The notes under the pieces: generated by a model | Seen by the model: only the letters and a program-made list of their open reading frames with translations | Told to the model about the DNA's origin: nothing | The model's database searches: none | Translations under genes and position numbers: made by a program | Shown: piece after piece, positions 36,211 through 45,790 of the stretch | Layout: each line of letters starts with the position of its first letter | Position numbering within the stretch: the first letter of the stretch is position 1 | NCBI RefSeq assembly: GCF_013376005.1 | Contig: NZ_JABMJK010000004.1 | Span: 434,001 to 498,000 of the forward strand | From: Duganella sp. SG902 | GTDB taxonomy: Bacteria > Pseudomonadota > Gammaproteobacteria > Burkholderiales > Burkholderiaceae_D | Length of the DNA: 64,000 nt | Direction: 5' to 3'

Positions 36211-38445
36211 ATGACGAAACATCTTTCCGCTCCGATCGCGGTTGGCGCAGGAGGCGGGCGCTGGCGCCGCATCCTGGCCATCTCCGCACTGGCACTGGCC
36301 GGAGCCGCGGTATCGCCGGCGCAGGCGGCCAGCTACACCTGGAACAATGTGCGGATCGTGGCCGGCGGCTACGTCGACGGCATCATCGGCCACCCCGGGC
36401 AGTCCGGCCTGTTCTACGCCCGCACCGACATCGGCGGCGCCTACCGCTACGACAATGGCACCTGGGTGCCGCTTAATGACTGGACCGCGCCATCCAACTG
36501 GCATCACATGGGCATTGAGTCGATCGCTATCGATCCGCGCAACGTCAATATGCTGTACATGGTGGCGGGCATGTACACCCAGAACTGGGATGGCAACGCG
36601 GTGGTGCTGGTCTCGAACAACAAGGGCGCCAGCTTCAGCTCCTATCCGCTCAGCTTCCGCACCGGCGGCAACAACGACGGTCGCAACGCCGGTGAAAGAC
36701 TGCAGGTCGATCCGAACCTCGGCTCGGTCCTGATGTACGGCACCTTCAACGACGCCGCGCAGGGTGCCACCAATGGCATCTGGAAGAGCACCAACAGCGG
36801 CCAGACCTGGACCCGCCTTAACGGCTTCACCGCGCTGACCAATGACGGCAGCGGCGCCGGCGTGGCCTTCGTCACGTACTACAAGTCGTCCGCCAGCAAC
36901 GGCAGCGCGACGCCGACCGTGTTTGCCGGCGTGTCGACCGCCAGCGCCGCCTCGGCCGGCGTCACGCTGTACAAGAGCACCGATGGCGGCAGCCACTGGT
37001 CGGCGGTCTCCGGCGGCCCCACCGGCCAGTATCCGAACCACGGCCAGATTGGCCCGGACGGCAATCTGTACATCACCTACGGCAATGCCATCGGCCCGAA
37101 CGGCATGACCAGCGGGCAGGTATGGAAGTACAGCGTCGGCGGGAACACCTGGCAGAACATCACGCCGCCCAATCCAAACAACTACACCTTCGGTTATGGC
37201 GGCCTGTCGATCGATCCGCAAAAATCGGGCGCACTAGTGGTGATGACCATGGACCGCTGGTGGCCCGGCGATACCATGTTCCGCAGCACCAATGGCGGCA
37301 CCAGCTGGGTCGACGTGGGTGCCGCTTCCAGCCGCGATGCCAGCGTGTCGCCATGGGTGAAGTTCGGCGCGTCCACGGCTGCCTTTGGCAACTGGGGACA
37401 GGTGGTCATCGATCCATTGAACTCGGCGCGCGCGTTCTACGGCACCGGCCAGACGGTGTGGACCACCAATAACCTGACGGCGGCCGACAGCGGCCAGGCC
37501 ACCAGCTGGACGGTCGGCGCCAGCGGCATCGAGGAAACCGCCACGCTGGCGCTGATCTCGCCCACCTCCGGCGCGCCATTGATCAGCGGACTGGGTGACA
37601 TCTGCGGCTTCGTGCACACCAGCCTGACGGTGTCGCCACCGGCCGGCATGCACAGCAACCCGATCTGCGGCAATGGCACCGGACTGGATTACGCCAAGTC
37701 GCTGCCATCCAAGATCGTCCGGGTGGGCACGGGCGGTTCGGTGTTCGGCGCGGTGTCCACCAACGGCGGCACCAGCTGGACACCGTTCGCCAACCAGGCC
37801 GGTTCCGCCCAGGGCGACGGCACGGTGGCGATTTCGGCCGACGGCGGCACCATCGTCTGGGCACCGAAGGACGTCGCGCCCGCGTACTCGACCAACAATG
37901 GCGCCAGCTGGACCTCGACCGGGCTGCCGGTCAGCACCTCGTGGCAGATCCTGTCCGATGGCCTGAACGGCAACCTGTTCTACGCCTACAACGCGGCCAC
38001 CGGCATCTTCTACGCCAGCGCCAACAAGGGCGTGAGCTGGTACACGGCGGCGTCGGGCCTGGCGACCGGCGGCAAGGTGACCGCCGTGACGGGCATTCAA
38101 GGCGATATCTGGCTGGCCGCGTCGTCCGGCCTGTATCACAGCACCAGCTCAGGCTCCAGCTGGAGCCTGATGTATTCCGGCGTGGTGACGGCGGCCAACT
38201 CGGTGGGCTTCGGCAAGGCGGCCAGCGGCGCGTCCTACCCGGCCATGTATCTGGCCGGGACGGTCAGCGGCGTGCAGGGGATCTTCCGGTCCACCGACAG
38301 TGGCGGCACCTGGGTGCGCATCAACGACAACGCACACCAGTGGGGCGGCTACAGCCTGGTGGTGGGCGACCCCAAGACCTTTGGCACGGTGTACATCGCC
38401 CCTAACAGCGGACGAGGCATCATCTACGGCACCTCGCCGAACTAA
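36211..38445 (+). CDS. GH74 endo-xyloglucanase, intact copy
   Basis: A 744-residue secreted GH74 enzyme with an extended signal peptide ending SPAQA. Two seven-bladed propellers show repeated motifs such as KSTNSGQTWTRL, KSTDGGSHWSAV, RSTNGGTSWVDV and RSTDSGGTWVRI. The general base D73 is in YARTDIGGAYRYD and the putative acid D463 in GLGDICGFVHT. It cuts the xyloglucan backbone, producing the oligosaccharides handled by the operon upstream. The ATG at 36211 is preferred because AAGAGGAGAC precedes it; in-frame ATGs lie at 36193 and 36160. It is transcribed from its own promoter D and ends 3 nt from the convergent M23 peptidase gene. Confidence 0.93.
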   Translation: MTKHLSAPIAVGAGGGRWRRILAISALALAGAAVSPAQAASYTWNNVRIVAGGYVDGIIGHPGQSGLFYARTDIGGAYRYDNGTWVPLNDWTAPSNWHHMGIESIAIDPRNVNMLYMVAGMYTQNWDGNAVVLVSNNKGASFSSYPLSFRTGGNNDGRNAGERLQVDPNLGSVLMYGTFNDAAQGATNGIWKSTNSGQTWTRLNGFTALTNDGSGAGVAFVTYYKSSASNGSATPTVFAGVSTASAASAGVTLYKSTDGGSHWSAVSGGPTGQYPNHGQIGPDGNLYITYGNAIGPNGMTSGQVWKYSVGGNTWQNITPPNPNNYTFGYGGLSIDPQKSGALVVMTMDRWWPGDTMFRSTNGGTSWVDVGAASSRDASVSPWVKFGASTAAFGNWGQVVIDPLNSARAFYGTGQTVWTTNNLTAADSGQATSWTVGASGIEETATLALISPTSGAPLISGLGDICGFVHTSLTVSPPAGMHSNPICGNGTGLDYAKSLPSKIVRVGTGGSVFGAVSTNGGTSWTPFANQAGSAQGDGTVAISADGGTIVWAPKDVAPAYSTNNGASWTSTGLPVSTSWQILSDGLNGNLFYAYNAATGIFYASANKGVSWYTAASGLATGGKVTAVTGIQGDIWLAASSGLYHSTSSGSSWSLMYSGVVTAANSVGFGKAASGASYPAMYLAGTVSGVQGIFRSTDSGGTWVRINDNAHQWGGYSLVVGDPKTFGTVYIAPNSGRGIIYGTSPN

Positions 38446-38448
38446 GGT

Positions 38449-39603
38449 TCAGAAGCCGATGATGTCGCCATTCACAGGCATGTGTCGACGCTGACGCATT
38501 GCCTGTGGCGACATCGTGATGGTCGAGCCGTTGTTGAGCGTTTCGCTTTCGGTCGTATGGCCGACCGGGGTGTAGGCGTCGAACACGAACGGCAGTCCCT
38601 GCGCGTCCGCGAAGCTGGCTTTATCGGCGACGTGGAAATGCAGGTGGGGCGCGCCGGCGCCACCGGTCAGTCCAAGGCGCGCCAGTGGCGCGCCGCGCCG
38701 GACGCGCTCCCCCGGCTTGACCCGCACGCTGCCTTGCCGCAGATGCGCATAGTGCACGAAGACTCCGGGCGCCACCTCGAGCACGATGAAATTCCCGTAC
38801 AGGGTGCGGGCCGTCAGTTCCTCCGGCTGCTCCTGTGGCGACAGCGGCTTGCGGTCCGCCATACCATCCCGCATATCGCGCACCACGCCATCGGCGACCG
38901 CCAGCACTTCCGCGTTCCAGCCCGCCCAGTCCTCAACACCGCTTTCGGCCAGCTTTTCTATCGGCACGCGCACCGCATGGCCATGCGCATCGAGGCCGAA
39001 GAAATCCACGGCATGGCGCTGCGGTATCGTGAGGCGGCCGTTTTGGGCGATCACGCTGCCCCAATGGTGAGATTGGGCATAACCGGGGCCTTCGTCCACC
39101 AGCCATGGGCCGCCGCGCAACGGCGGGCCAAGTACCACCGGGGTGGTTGGATCAATGGCGACCGGGATGTCGTCCGCCGTCTGCGACTCTCCCTTGGCGG
39201 TCGAGAAGACCAGCTTGTGACGCAGGCTGCGCGGCGGCTTTTCACTGGCGGGGAGCGGTACATCGATGAGCAGCAGGGCGTGCGCCCCGCCCTTGATGGC
39301 CAGGCTGCCGTCGGCCTCCAGCGTTTTCCCCGGCAAGAGCAGGGCGGCCAGCGATTCCCCGGTGAAGGCGGCCAACGGCGCCGCGCCGCTGTCGGCGTAG
39401 ACGCTGACAGCGTTCAATTTGAGTGTGCCGGTGTCGGCGTAGAAATTGCCGACATCCAGTTCGTAGTACAGGTGGCGCGTCCCGTCGGTGACGGCCACCG
39501 CGCGCGGCGCCAGCGGCACATGCGCCGTGACGGGGGCCTGCAGTGGGGCGGCGGAGACTGTGGCGCCAAGCAGCAGGGCAGCCAGCACCGCGCCGCGCAT
39601 CAT
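38449..39603 (-). CDS. M23-family metallopeptidase, secreted
   Basis: A 384-residue protein with signal peptide MMRGAVLAALLLGATVSAA. A beta-rich N-terminal domain of about 190 residues is followed by an LytM/M23-like domain with RHAVDF (the HxxxD zinc pair), NFIVLEVAPGVFVHYAHLR and PHLHFHV. M23 enzymes cleave peptidoglycan cross-bridges; some with this layout act in other periplasmic or outer-membrane roles. It is convergent with GH74 and not obviously linked to xyloglucan use. Confidence 0.85.
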   Translation of the reverse strand: MMRGAVLAALLLGATVSAAPLQAPVTAHVPLAPRAVAVTDGTRHLYYELDVGNFYADTGTLKLNAVSVYADSGAAPLAAFTGESLAALLLPGKTLEADGSLAIKGGAHALLLIDVPLPASEKPPRSLRHKLVFSTAKGESQTADDIPVAIDPTTPVVLGPPLRGGPWLVDEGPGYAQSHHWGSVIAQNGRLTIPQRHAVDFFGLDAHGHAVRVPIEKLAESGVEDWAGWNAEVLAVADGVVRDMRDGMADRKPLSPQEQPEELTARTLYGNFIVLEVAPGVFVHYAHLRQGSVRVKPGERVRRGAPLARLGLTGGAGAPHLHFHVADKASFADAQGLPFVFDAYTPVGHTTESETLNNGSTITMSPQAMRQRRHMPVNGDIIGF

Positions 39604-39668
39604 GGATGGACTCCGTGGGACAGCAGGACAGGCAGGCGCATGGTGGGCTCTTTCAGTCGGTGGTGGCG

Positions 39669-40442
39669 TCAGGACAGCGTGACTTCGGTGGTGCTCATGA
39701 AGGTGATGATGACCGGATTCACCGCATCGCCATGCGTGATGGGGCCCATGTGGCCTCCACGCGTTTGCACGGCCGCCGCGTTGGGCAGGGCGGCGCCCAG
39801 CTGCTCCACCAGCAGGCGTGTGGAGGCCGGGCTGCGTTCGCCGGACATCACCAGCGCCGGCATGGTCAACATGGACAAATCATTCAACGTTGCCGGTTCG
39901 CCCAACAAGGCTTGGAAATCCAGCCGCACCTTGGTGATCTGCGCCACCATCTTTTCCTGCGCGCCGCGCGGGGCGTCGTCGAAGGCGCCGGGGCGGTTCC
40001 AGTAGTCGATGAAGATGCGGGTGGCGTCGCCATCCGAGGCGCTGGCCTTTATGCGTTCCACCACATCGACGATTTCCTTCTTGGCCGGGTGCTGCGCCGG
40101 CAGCAGGTGGAAGGCCACCGGCTCGAACAGCGTGAGCGACAGCACGCGCTCAGGCATGCGGCGCGCCAGGTGCAGGGCGCAGGCGCCGCCGAAGGAATGT
40201 CCAATCAAATGAAACGCTTCGCCCGGTTCCAGCTCGGAGGCGGTGGCGGCGATGATGGCGTCCACCTCGTGCGCCAGCGTGTGGGTATAATCTTCGGCGG
40301 CATCGGCCGGAAAGGGCGATGCGCCATAGCCAAGAAGATCGACCGCGATGCAGCGGTAAGCGTCACCCAGTTGCGCTTTCAGCGACGACCACTGGGACTT
40401 GGAACTCATGGAGCTATGCAGCAGGACGACAGCAGGTTTCAT
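39669..40442 (-). CDS. Alpha/beta hydrolase
   Basis: A 257-residue alpha/beta-hydrolase fold protein without a signal peptide. The opening VVLLHSSMSSKSQW is followed by CIAVDLLGYGAS, the nucleophile elbow GHSFGG (serine) and LFEPVAFHLL. Late residues SGERSP and RGGHMGP supply the acid and histidine. The substrate is unknown. It lies 65 nt upstream of the M23 gene on the same strand and diverges from the hydrolase at 40542. Confidence 0.85.
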   Translation of the reverse strand: MKPAVVLLHSSMSSKSQWSSLKAQLGDAYRCIAVDLLGYGASPFPADAAEDYTHTLAHEVDAIIAATASELEPGEAFHLIGHSFGGACALHLARRMPERVLSLTLFEPVAFHLLPAQHPAKKEIVDVVERIKASASDGDATRIFIDYWNRPGAFDDAPRGAQEKMVAQITKVRLDFQALLGEPATLNDLSMLTMPALVMSGERSPASTRLLVEQLGAALPNAAAVQTRGGHMGPITHGDAVNPVIITFMSTTEVTLS

Positions 40443-40541
40443 TGTCAGCTTGGTATGAAAAAGCGAAGCGGGGATTATACCTGTGTATTGTCTATACCAC
40501 TCGGTGCACTTTTTGCGCGGGACAGGAGTACAGTAGGAGCT

Positions 40542-41381
40542 ATGAATAATTCTAAAAAATTCGCAGGCCTGGCAGGTCTCGCCAGCGTGCTGTGGATGGG
40601 TTTAACCGCGGCGGTGGCTGCTAATCAGAAGCGGCTGTTGTTCAACCCTCTTGGCAGCAAGCGTGAGGTACTCAAGCCTTACAGCACTGGGCATCGCACC
40701 CGTCCCATCGTGGTACGGGCGAAGGATGGCACACGCTTGTCCGGCTGGCTGATGACGCCTCCCATCGCCGGTCCGCATCCGGGCGTGGTGTATTTCGGCG
40801 GCCGCTCCGAGGAAGTGTCCTGGGTGGCGCGCGACGCCGGCAAGCTGTTCCCCGGCATGGCCGTGCTGGCGGTGAATTATCGCGGCTACGGCGATTCGCA
40901 TGGCGATCCGGCGGAGGAGCACTTCGTCGACGACGGCCGCATGCTGTACGATTGGCTGAGCGAACGCCATCACGTCGATCCGAAACGCATCGCGGTGGTC
41001 GGGCGCAGCCTCGGCTCCGGCGTTGCGGTGCAGGTGGCGATGGAGCGTGACGCCAATTCCATCGTGCTGATTACGCCTTACGATTCCATCCTCGCCATCG
41101 CCAAGCGCAAGTTCAAGGCGATTCCGGTGGAGTACGTGCTGCAGCATAAATTCGAGTCGATCAAGTATGCGCATCAGATCAAGGCCCCGACCTACGTGCT
41201 GCGCGCGGCGGTGGATGACATCGTGCCGCATTCGCATACCGACCTGCTGGTGGAGAAACTGGGGGCGCTGCATGCGGACGAAATCGTGCCCGACTCCGAC
41301 CACATCAACATCCCCTATCTGGAATCCACGCAGACGCGCATCGCCAGTTTCCTGGCGAGCCGTTTCAATGCTTCCCAGTGA
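40542..41381 (+). CDS. Membrane-anchored alpha/beta hydrolase
   Basis: A 279-residue protein with an N-terminal hydrophobic helix (FAGLAGLASVLWMGLTAAVA) and an S33-like alpha/beta-hydrolase domain: GVVYFGGRSEEVSW, AVNYRGYGDSHG, nucleophile motif GRSLGSG, VDDIVPHSH and a late D/H pair in PDSDHINIPY. The family includes inner-membrane hydrolases of unknown substrate. The ATG at 40542 has TAGGAG upstream. Its 3' end overlaps the convergent DUF3422 gene by 17 nt. Confidence 0.85.
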   Translation: MNNSKKFAGLAGLASVLWMGLTAAVAANQKRLLFNPLGSKREVLKPYSTGHRTRPIVVRAKDGTRLSGWLMTPPIAGPHPGVVYFGGRSEEVSWVARDAGKLFPGMAVLAVNYRGYGDSHGDPAEEHFVDDGRMLYDWLSERHHVDPKRIAVVGRSLGSGVAVQVAMERDANSIVLITPYDSILAIAKRKFKAIPVEYVLQHKFESIKYAHQIKAPTYVLRAAVDDIVPHSHTDLLVEKLGALHADEIVPDSDHINIPYLESTQTRIASFLASRFNASQ

Positions 41382-42702
41382 GCTGGTGATGCAGGCGGCG
41401 CAGGCCTAGCCACACGGCGCCAATCACCAGCGGCACGGCGATGCCGGTCATCAGGTCCGGATTGACCGGCGTGCCGCTCGCCTTCAGGGCCTTGCCGACG
41501 TAGCCCACCAATCCCAGCGTGTAGTACGAGATGGCCGCCACCGACAGGCCTTCCACCGCCTGCTGCAGGCGCAGTTGCTGGGCCGCGCGCGCATCCAGCG
41601 ATTGCAGGATCTTGCGGTTCTGCTGTTCCTGCTCGATGCCGACGCGCGTGCGCAGCAGGTCGTTGGTGCGGGCGATACGTTTGGCCAGACCTTCCTGCCG
41701 CTGCGCCACCGAGGTGCAGGTGTTCATCGCCGGCGCCAGCCGGCGGCCCATGAACTCCGCCAGCGTCGGCGTGCCGGGGATGCGCACTTCGCGCAGCTCC
41801 TGGATGCGCGACTGCACCAAGTTGAAATAGGCCTGCGAGGCGGCGAAGCGGTAGCTGTTGTTGACCGAGATTTTCTCCAGCTGCGCGGCCAGGCTGGTGA
41901 TCCGGTGCAGCATGTCCTGGTCGCCGTTGGACTGGTTCTTCACCAGCGTGGCGGTCAGCTCGGCCAGCTCGCTCTCGATGCCGTTCAGCGCCGGCTGCGT
42001 GGCCTCGGCCTGCGGCAGCCCAAGCAGCGTCATGGTGCGATAGGTTTCGATCTCCAGCAGGCGGCCGACCAGGCGGCCGGGCTGGAACTCGCGCAGGTGC
42101 TGGTCGCGCACCACGAAGCGGCTGAAGCCATCCGGATGGATCAGGAAGTCGGTCCACACCTCGGCGTTGCCGCCGCCGCTGCTGCCCACCAGCGACCGGC
42201 CTTGATACAGCTCGCGGATGCTGGCCTCGAAACTGCCGTCGTCCGAAGCGTCCTTGCACAGCAGGACGTGGGCGGCGACGATGATCTTGCCGTGCAGGCC
42301 AGCCAGCCATTCCTGCGGAACGTGCCGCGCCGGCATGTGCTCGAAGGCGGCGCGGAAGTCCATGCCCGCCTCGCCGCGCTCGACGAAGGTATAGGTGGCG
42401 AATTCGGTGTGGCATTCCCATTTCAGTCGGAAGCGGCCGAAGTCATGGAAGAAGTAGCGCGCCTGCTCGTGTGGACCGGCCACGCCGTAGTGCAGGCAAA
42501 GCTGCTCCAGTATCTGGTGCTGGCTGCTGCGGTGATTCTGGCGCGAGGGCTGGTCCTGTTGCAGGTACAGCGCGAAGTGGGTGATGCTCTCGGGCGCCTG
42601 CAGTTGCAGGAACGGGCGGGAATGGATTTCCGCGGAGAGCGGAACACGCATCGGGTGATTCAGCTTGGCGAAATCGGCGTTGGCGCGATAAGCGAGCGAC
42701 AT
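41365..42702 (-). CDS. DUF3422 membrane protein
   Basis: A 445-residue protein of the DUF3422 family. It opens with NHPMRVPLSAEIHSRPFLQL and shows FGRFRLKWECHTEFATYTF and TDFLIHPDGFSRFVVRDQHL. The C-terminal part has a coiled-coil (RIARTNDLLRTRVGIEQEQQ) and two transmembrane helices at about 380-440. These are conserved proteobacterial membrane-anchored proteins of unknown function. It lies 15 nt downstream of the D-lactate dehydrogenase gene and may be its operon partner. Confidence 0.88.
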   Translation of the reverse strand: MSLAYRANADFAKLNHPMRVPLSAEIHSRPFLQLQAPESITHFALYLQQDQPSRQNHRSSQHQILEQLCLHYGVAGPHEQARYFFHDFGRFRLKWECHTEFATYTFVERGEAGMDFRAAFEHMPARHVPQEWLAGLHGKIIVAAHVLLCKDASDDGSFEASIRELYQGRSLVGSSGGGNAEVWTDFLIHPDGFSRFVVRDQHLREFQPGRLVGRLLEIETYRTMTLLGLPQAEATQPALNGIESELAELTATLVKNQSNGDQDMLHRITSLAAQLEKISVNNSYRFAASQAYFNLVQSRIQELREVRIPGTPTLAEFMGRRLAPAMNTCTSVAQRQEGLAKRIARTNDLLRTRVGIEQEQQNRKILQSLDARAAQQLRLQQAVEGLSVAAISYYTLGLVGYVGKALKASGTPVNPDLMTGIAVPLVIGAVWLGLRRLHHQLTGKH

Positions 42703-42717
42703 GAACGTCCTTCAGAA

Positions 42718-43707
42718 CTAGGTGGTGGGTAGCGCGTTGGCGCAAGGGGATCCCTGCATATGGCAGGCCAGATTGGAAAAGGTGACGGCGGCGATTTCGC
42801 GCATGGCTTCGACGGTAAAGAAGCCTTGGTGGCCGGTGACCAGGACGTTGGGGAAGGTCATCAGGCGTTGGAAGACATCATCGGTAATGATGTCGCTGGA
42901 GTGATCCTGGAAGAAGAGGGTGCTCTCCTGTTCATAGACGTCGATGGCCAGCGCGCCGAGCTGGCCGGACTTCAAAGCCTCGATCACGGCGGCTGTGTCG
43001 ATCAAGCCGCCGCGCGAGGTGTTCACCAGCATGGCGCCGCGCTTCATGCGCGTCAGGCTGGCGGTGTTAATCATGTGGCGGGTGGCGTCCAGCAGCGGGC
43101 AATGCAGCGAGACGATGTCCGACCGCGACAGCGCCGCATCGAGGCTGGCGCGTTCGGCCACGCCGTCCAGTCGCGGCGTCGGCGCAGGATCGCTGACCAG
43201 CACCTTGCAGCCCATGCCGTGGAAGATGCGTGCGGCGGCCGCGCCGATCTGGCCGGCGCCGACGATGCCGACGGTCTTGCCGTGCAGCGTCATGCCCAGC
43301 AGGCCGTCCAGCGCGAAGTTACCCTCGCGGACGCGCGCGTAGGCGCGGTGAGTGCGGCGGTTCAGGGTCATGACCAGCGCCAATGCGTGTTCGGCCACCG
43401 CTTCCGGCGCGTAGGCCGGCACGCGCGCCATGAACAGGCCTAGCCGCGCGCCTTCCTTCACGTCGACGTTGTTAAAGCCGGCGCAGCGCAGCAGCACCGC
43501 GCGCACGCCCAGCGCGTGCAGGGCTTGCAGCACGGGCGCGTCCAGCAGGTCGTTGACGAATACGCACACGGCGGCGCAGCCTTGCGCCAGCGGCACGGTG
43601 TCCAGCTCCAGCCGGTCGGAGAAGTAGGCTGCTTCGATGCCGGGCGCGCGCGCTTCGTCGAGGAAGCGGCGGTCATAGGGCTGGGCGCTGTAGACGGCGA
43701 TTTTCAC
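42718..43707 (-). CDS. ldhA: D-lactate dehydrogenase (2-hydroxyacid dehydrogenase)
   Basis: A 329-residue NAD-dependent D-isomer 2-hydroxyacid dehydrogenase reducing pyruvate to D-lactate. The family start KIAVYSAQPYDRRF, the Rossmann motif GIVGAGQIG, catalytic arginine in NTSRGGLIDT, glutamate in YEQESTLFFQD and histidine in VTGHQGFFT are all present. The GTG start at 43707 overlaps the DinB stop in GTGA, indicating translational coupling; an upstream in-frame GTG at 43725 is less likely. Confidence 0.9.
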   Translation of the reverse strand: MKIAVYSAQPYDRRFLDEARAPGIEAAYFSDRLELDTVPLAQGCAAVCVFVNDLLDAPVLQALHALGVRAVLLRCAGFNNVDVKEGARLGLFMARVPAYAPEAVAEHALALVMTLNRRTHRAYARVREGNFALDGLLGMTLHGKTVGIVGAGQIGAAAARIFHGMGCKVLVSDPAPTPRLDGVAERASLDAALSRSDIVSLHCPLLDATRHMINTASLTRMKRGAMLVNTSRGGLIDTAAVIEALKSGQLGALAIDVYEQESTLFFQDHSSDIITDDVFQRLMTFPNVLVTGHQGFFTVEAMREIAAVTFSNLACHMQGSPCANALPTT

Positions 43708-44234
43708 GGCAGTTCCGGCGTCCACACCAGCAGGTCGGTCACGCCGATATCGATGCCGGCTTGCGACAGCAGCGTGCTGGCCTGGCCGCGATGGTGGGTC
43801 TGGTGGTTAAAGAAGTGCAGCACCACGCCGCCGAAGTGGCGGCGGTAGGCGTCGCCGCGCATGCTGCGGTATTCGAAGGTGTGCGCCAGGTCGGCTTCCG
43901 TGACTTGCGGCGCCCATGCGAGGATGATGGCGTCCAGTTGTTCGCGGTAGGCGCGCAGCGCGGACAGATCGGCGCTGAAGGAGTGCGTCAGGCCGGTTGG
44001 TTGGGGCAGCGTGTGCGCGGCTTGCAGCGCCGGGAAGCCGGCCGGATGCGTGCTGAATCGCTTGAGCCAGATGGTGTCGGCCGCCAGCAGGTGGCCGAGG
44101 GTGCCGCACAGGGAGCCGAAGAAGGCCTTGCGGTCGGCCGTGAATTCGTCCGGCGGCAGCTGGGCCGCCGCGTCGTACAGCTTCTGGTTCATGTCCGCGT
44201 TGTAGCGGGCCAGCAGGGCGATGTGTTCAATCAT
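43704..44234 (-). CDS. DinB-family protein
   Basis: A 176-residue four-helix DinB-like protein. The metal-binding histidines of the family are visible in LGHLLAADTIW and HFFNHQTHHRGQ. DinB-fold proteins are often thiol-dependent transferases or of unknown function. The ATG at 44234 overlaps the end of the upstream gene by 8 nt, and the stop overlaps the ldhA start by 4 nt, so three genes are translationally chained. Confidence 0.88.
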   Translation of the reverse strand: MIEHIALLARYNADMNQKLYDAAAQLPPDEFTADRKAFFGSLCGTLGHLLAADTIWLKRFSTHPAGFPALQAAHTLPQPTGLTHSFSADLSALRAYREQLDAIILAWAPQVTEADLAHTFEYRSMRGDAYRRHFGGVVLHFFNHQTHHRGQASTLLSQAGIDIGVTDLLVWTPELP

Positions 44235-45759
44235 TCGGTATCGCGTATGGATTGGATTGCAGGAACATCTGGTCGTTGATGCGCGCCAGCACCTGGGCGC
44301 GTTCATCATCGTTCAGCGCGGGCAGGCCATCGCGTTCCGGCTCCAGTGTCGAGAGCAGGTCGCGTGTCATGGACTTGCCGGATGGCGTGGTGTGGTCGTC
44401 CTTCAGTTTGCCCAGCGTGTAGGTCAGCACCCGGGCCGACTGGTGCGCCTGCAGCTCCAGCGTGGCCTTGGCCAGCACGCCCTGGTCGTAGGCGATGTTG
44501 GTGGTGCTGCTGGCCGAGTCGTCGATGGTGACGTACTTGTAGTTCTGTGAGTTGGGCGACAGATCCAGCGCGAGATGCGCATCCGCCTTCACCGGCGCGT
44601 GATAGCGCGCTTTCAGGTGCGACTGCTGCTGTTGCGAGATACCGCGGTCCAGCTGCGAGCTGCCGGTGATGGAGGTCTTTTGCGACAACTCGTAGGCAAA
44701 GCTGTCCTTCTCGGTGATGCGCGCGGGGTTGGACGCCACCTCGGCCTGCGCGAACGACGCGTTGAAGTCGGCCAGGCCGGTGGTCATGGCGCGGTCCTGG
44801 TCGGTCAGCGTGATGGCGCGCGGCGCGATGGCTGGCGTGCCGTAGTCGCTGTTCATGTCGGTGAAGGCGTCCTTGAACATGGAGATCATGGCGCCGTTGC
44901 CTTGTCCGCGCGTGCCGGCCTGGTCGACCTGTTGCAGGTATTTGTTGAGCGCCTTGGCCTGCTGCTCCTTGCTGCCCCAGCTGGCGGGTTGGCTCAGGTC
45001 CACGGCGATGCTGGCGCTGCCCAGCGGGCCGCCGAAACTGACCGTGCGCCGGGTGGCGTCGGCATGGAATTCCAGTTGCTGCGTTTCCTTGGGGGTGATC
45101 TTGATCTGGGCTTTCAGGTCCACCGACGACAGGGCGCCATGATCGAACTGGGTCAGGCCGGCGAGGTCGATGCGCGGCGGGTCTTCGGTCAGCCCGTCGA
45201 TCGAGGCCTGGAAGGCGTCGGCCAGCTTGCCCAGCGCCTTGCGTTCGGCCTCATTGAGCTTGCCGTCGCTGTGCGCTTCAATGGCGATGCTGTTGTCGCC
45301 GGCGTCCAGCTTCAGATCCACCTTGACGCCGCTGCGCGTGGTGACGGTCAGCGCGATCTGGTTGTCGCCCATGCCGTGCTGCGATACCTGCGACGGGGAG
45401 ACCAGCATGTCGTAGGTAGCGGCTTGCACGCCGCCAGGCGCCTGCTGGACCGTTTGCGAAAAGTCCTCGCCATCGTAAGCCACCTGCTTCAGCAGTTCGC
45501 CGCCCAGGCCCTTGAGCCGGCCGGACGCCGGCTGTTCGCTGAAATTGCGCGCCATCAGGTTGGCGGCGGTGCTACGGGTGCGGTTTTCCCACACCAGCGT
45601 CTTGGCCGGCGTGCCGTCCGCCGCGCCGCCCAGCGATACCACGGTGGAGGAGGAGGCGCCGGTGGTGCCGGTCGCGCCGTTGGTGGACGTGTACGTGCCA
45701 GCCGTCGCCGGGTTGGCAACGGGCGGGGTGGTCCGATTCAGAGAGGTTATCGTCGTCAT
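44227..45759 (-). CDS. Unknown 510-residue protein
   Basis: No family is recognised. The N-terminal 50 residues are Ser/Thr/Ala/Gly-rich and probably disordered, with no signal peptide. The body alternates polar beta-like and helical stretches, with a run GDNSIAIEAHSDGKLNEAER that looks like a calcium- or EF-hand-type loop and a glutamine-rich segment (GISQQQQSHLKARYH). The C-terminus ends NDQMFLQSNPYAIPND. The low-complexity start resembles proteins exported without a classical signal or flagellar/filament-associated proteins, but this is only an impression. It is the first gene of the chain with DinB and ldhA. Confidence 0.7.
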   Translation of the reverse strand: MTTITSLNRTTPPVANPATAGTYTSTNGATGTTGASSSTVVSLGGAADGTPAKTLVWENRTRSTAANLMARNFSEQPASGRLKGLGGELLKQVAYDGEDFSQTVQQAPGGVQAATYDMLVSPSQVSQHGMGDNQIALTVTTRSGVKVDLKLDAGDNSIAIEAHSDGKLNEAERKALGKLADAFQASIDGLTEDPPRIDLAGLTQFDHGALSSVDLKAQIKITPKETQQLEFHADATRRTVSFGGPLGSASIAVDLSQPASWGSKEQQAKALNKYLQQVDQAGTRGQGNGAMISMFKDAFTDMNSDYGTPAIAPRAITLTDQDRAMTTGLADFNASFAQAEVASNPARITEKDSFAYELSQKTSITGSSQLDRGISQQQQSHLKARYHAPVKADAHLALDLSPNSQNYKYVTIDDSASSTTNIAYDQGVLAKATLELQAHQSARVLTYTLGKLKDDHTTPSGKSMTRDLLSTLEPERDGLPALNDDERAQVLARINDQMFLQSNPYAIPND

Positions 45760-45790
45760 GACCTAATTATAGGCCGGATGGCGTGCAAGT

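Noticed and set aside
38482..40005. 507-codon plus-strand frame opposite the M23 peptidase
   Set aside because: Antisense to a well-formed M23 protein; composition is typical of shadow frames.
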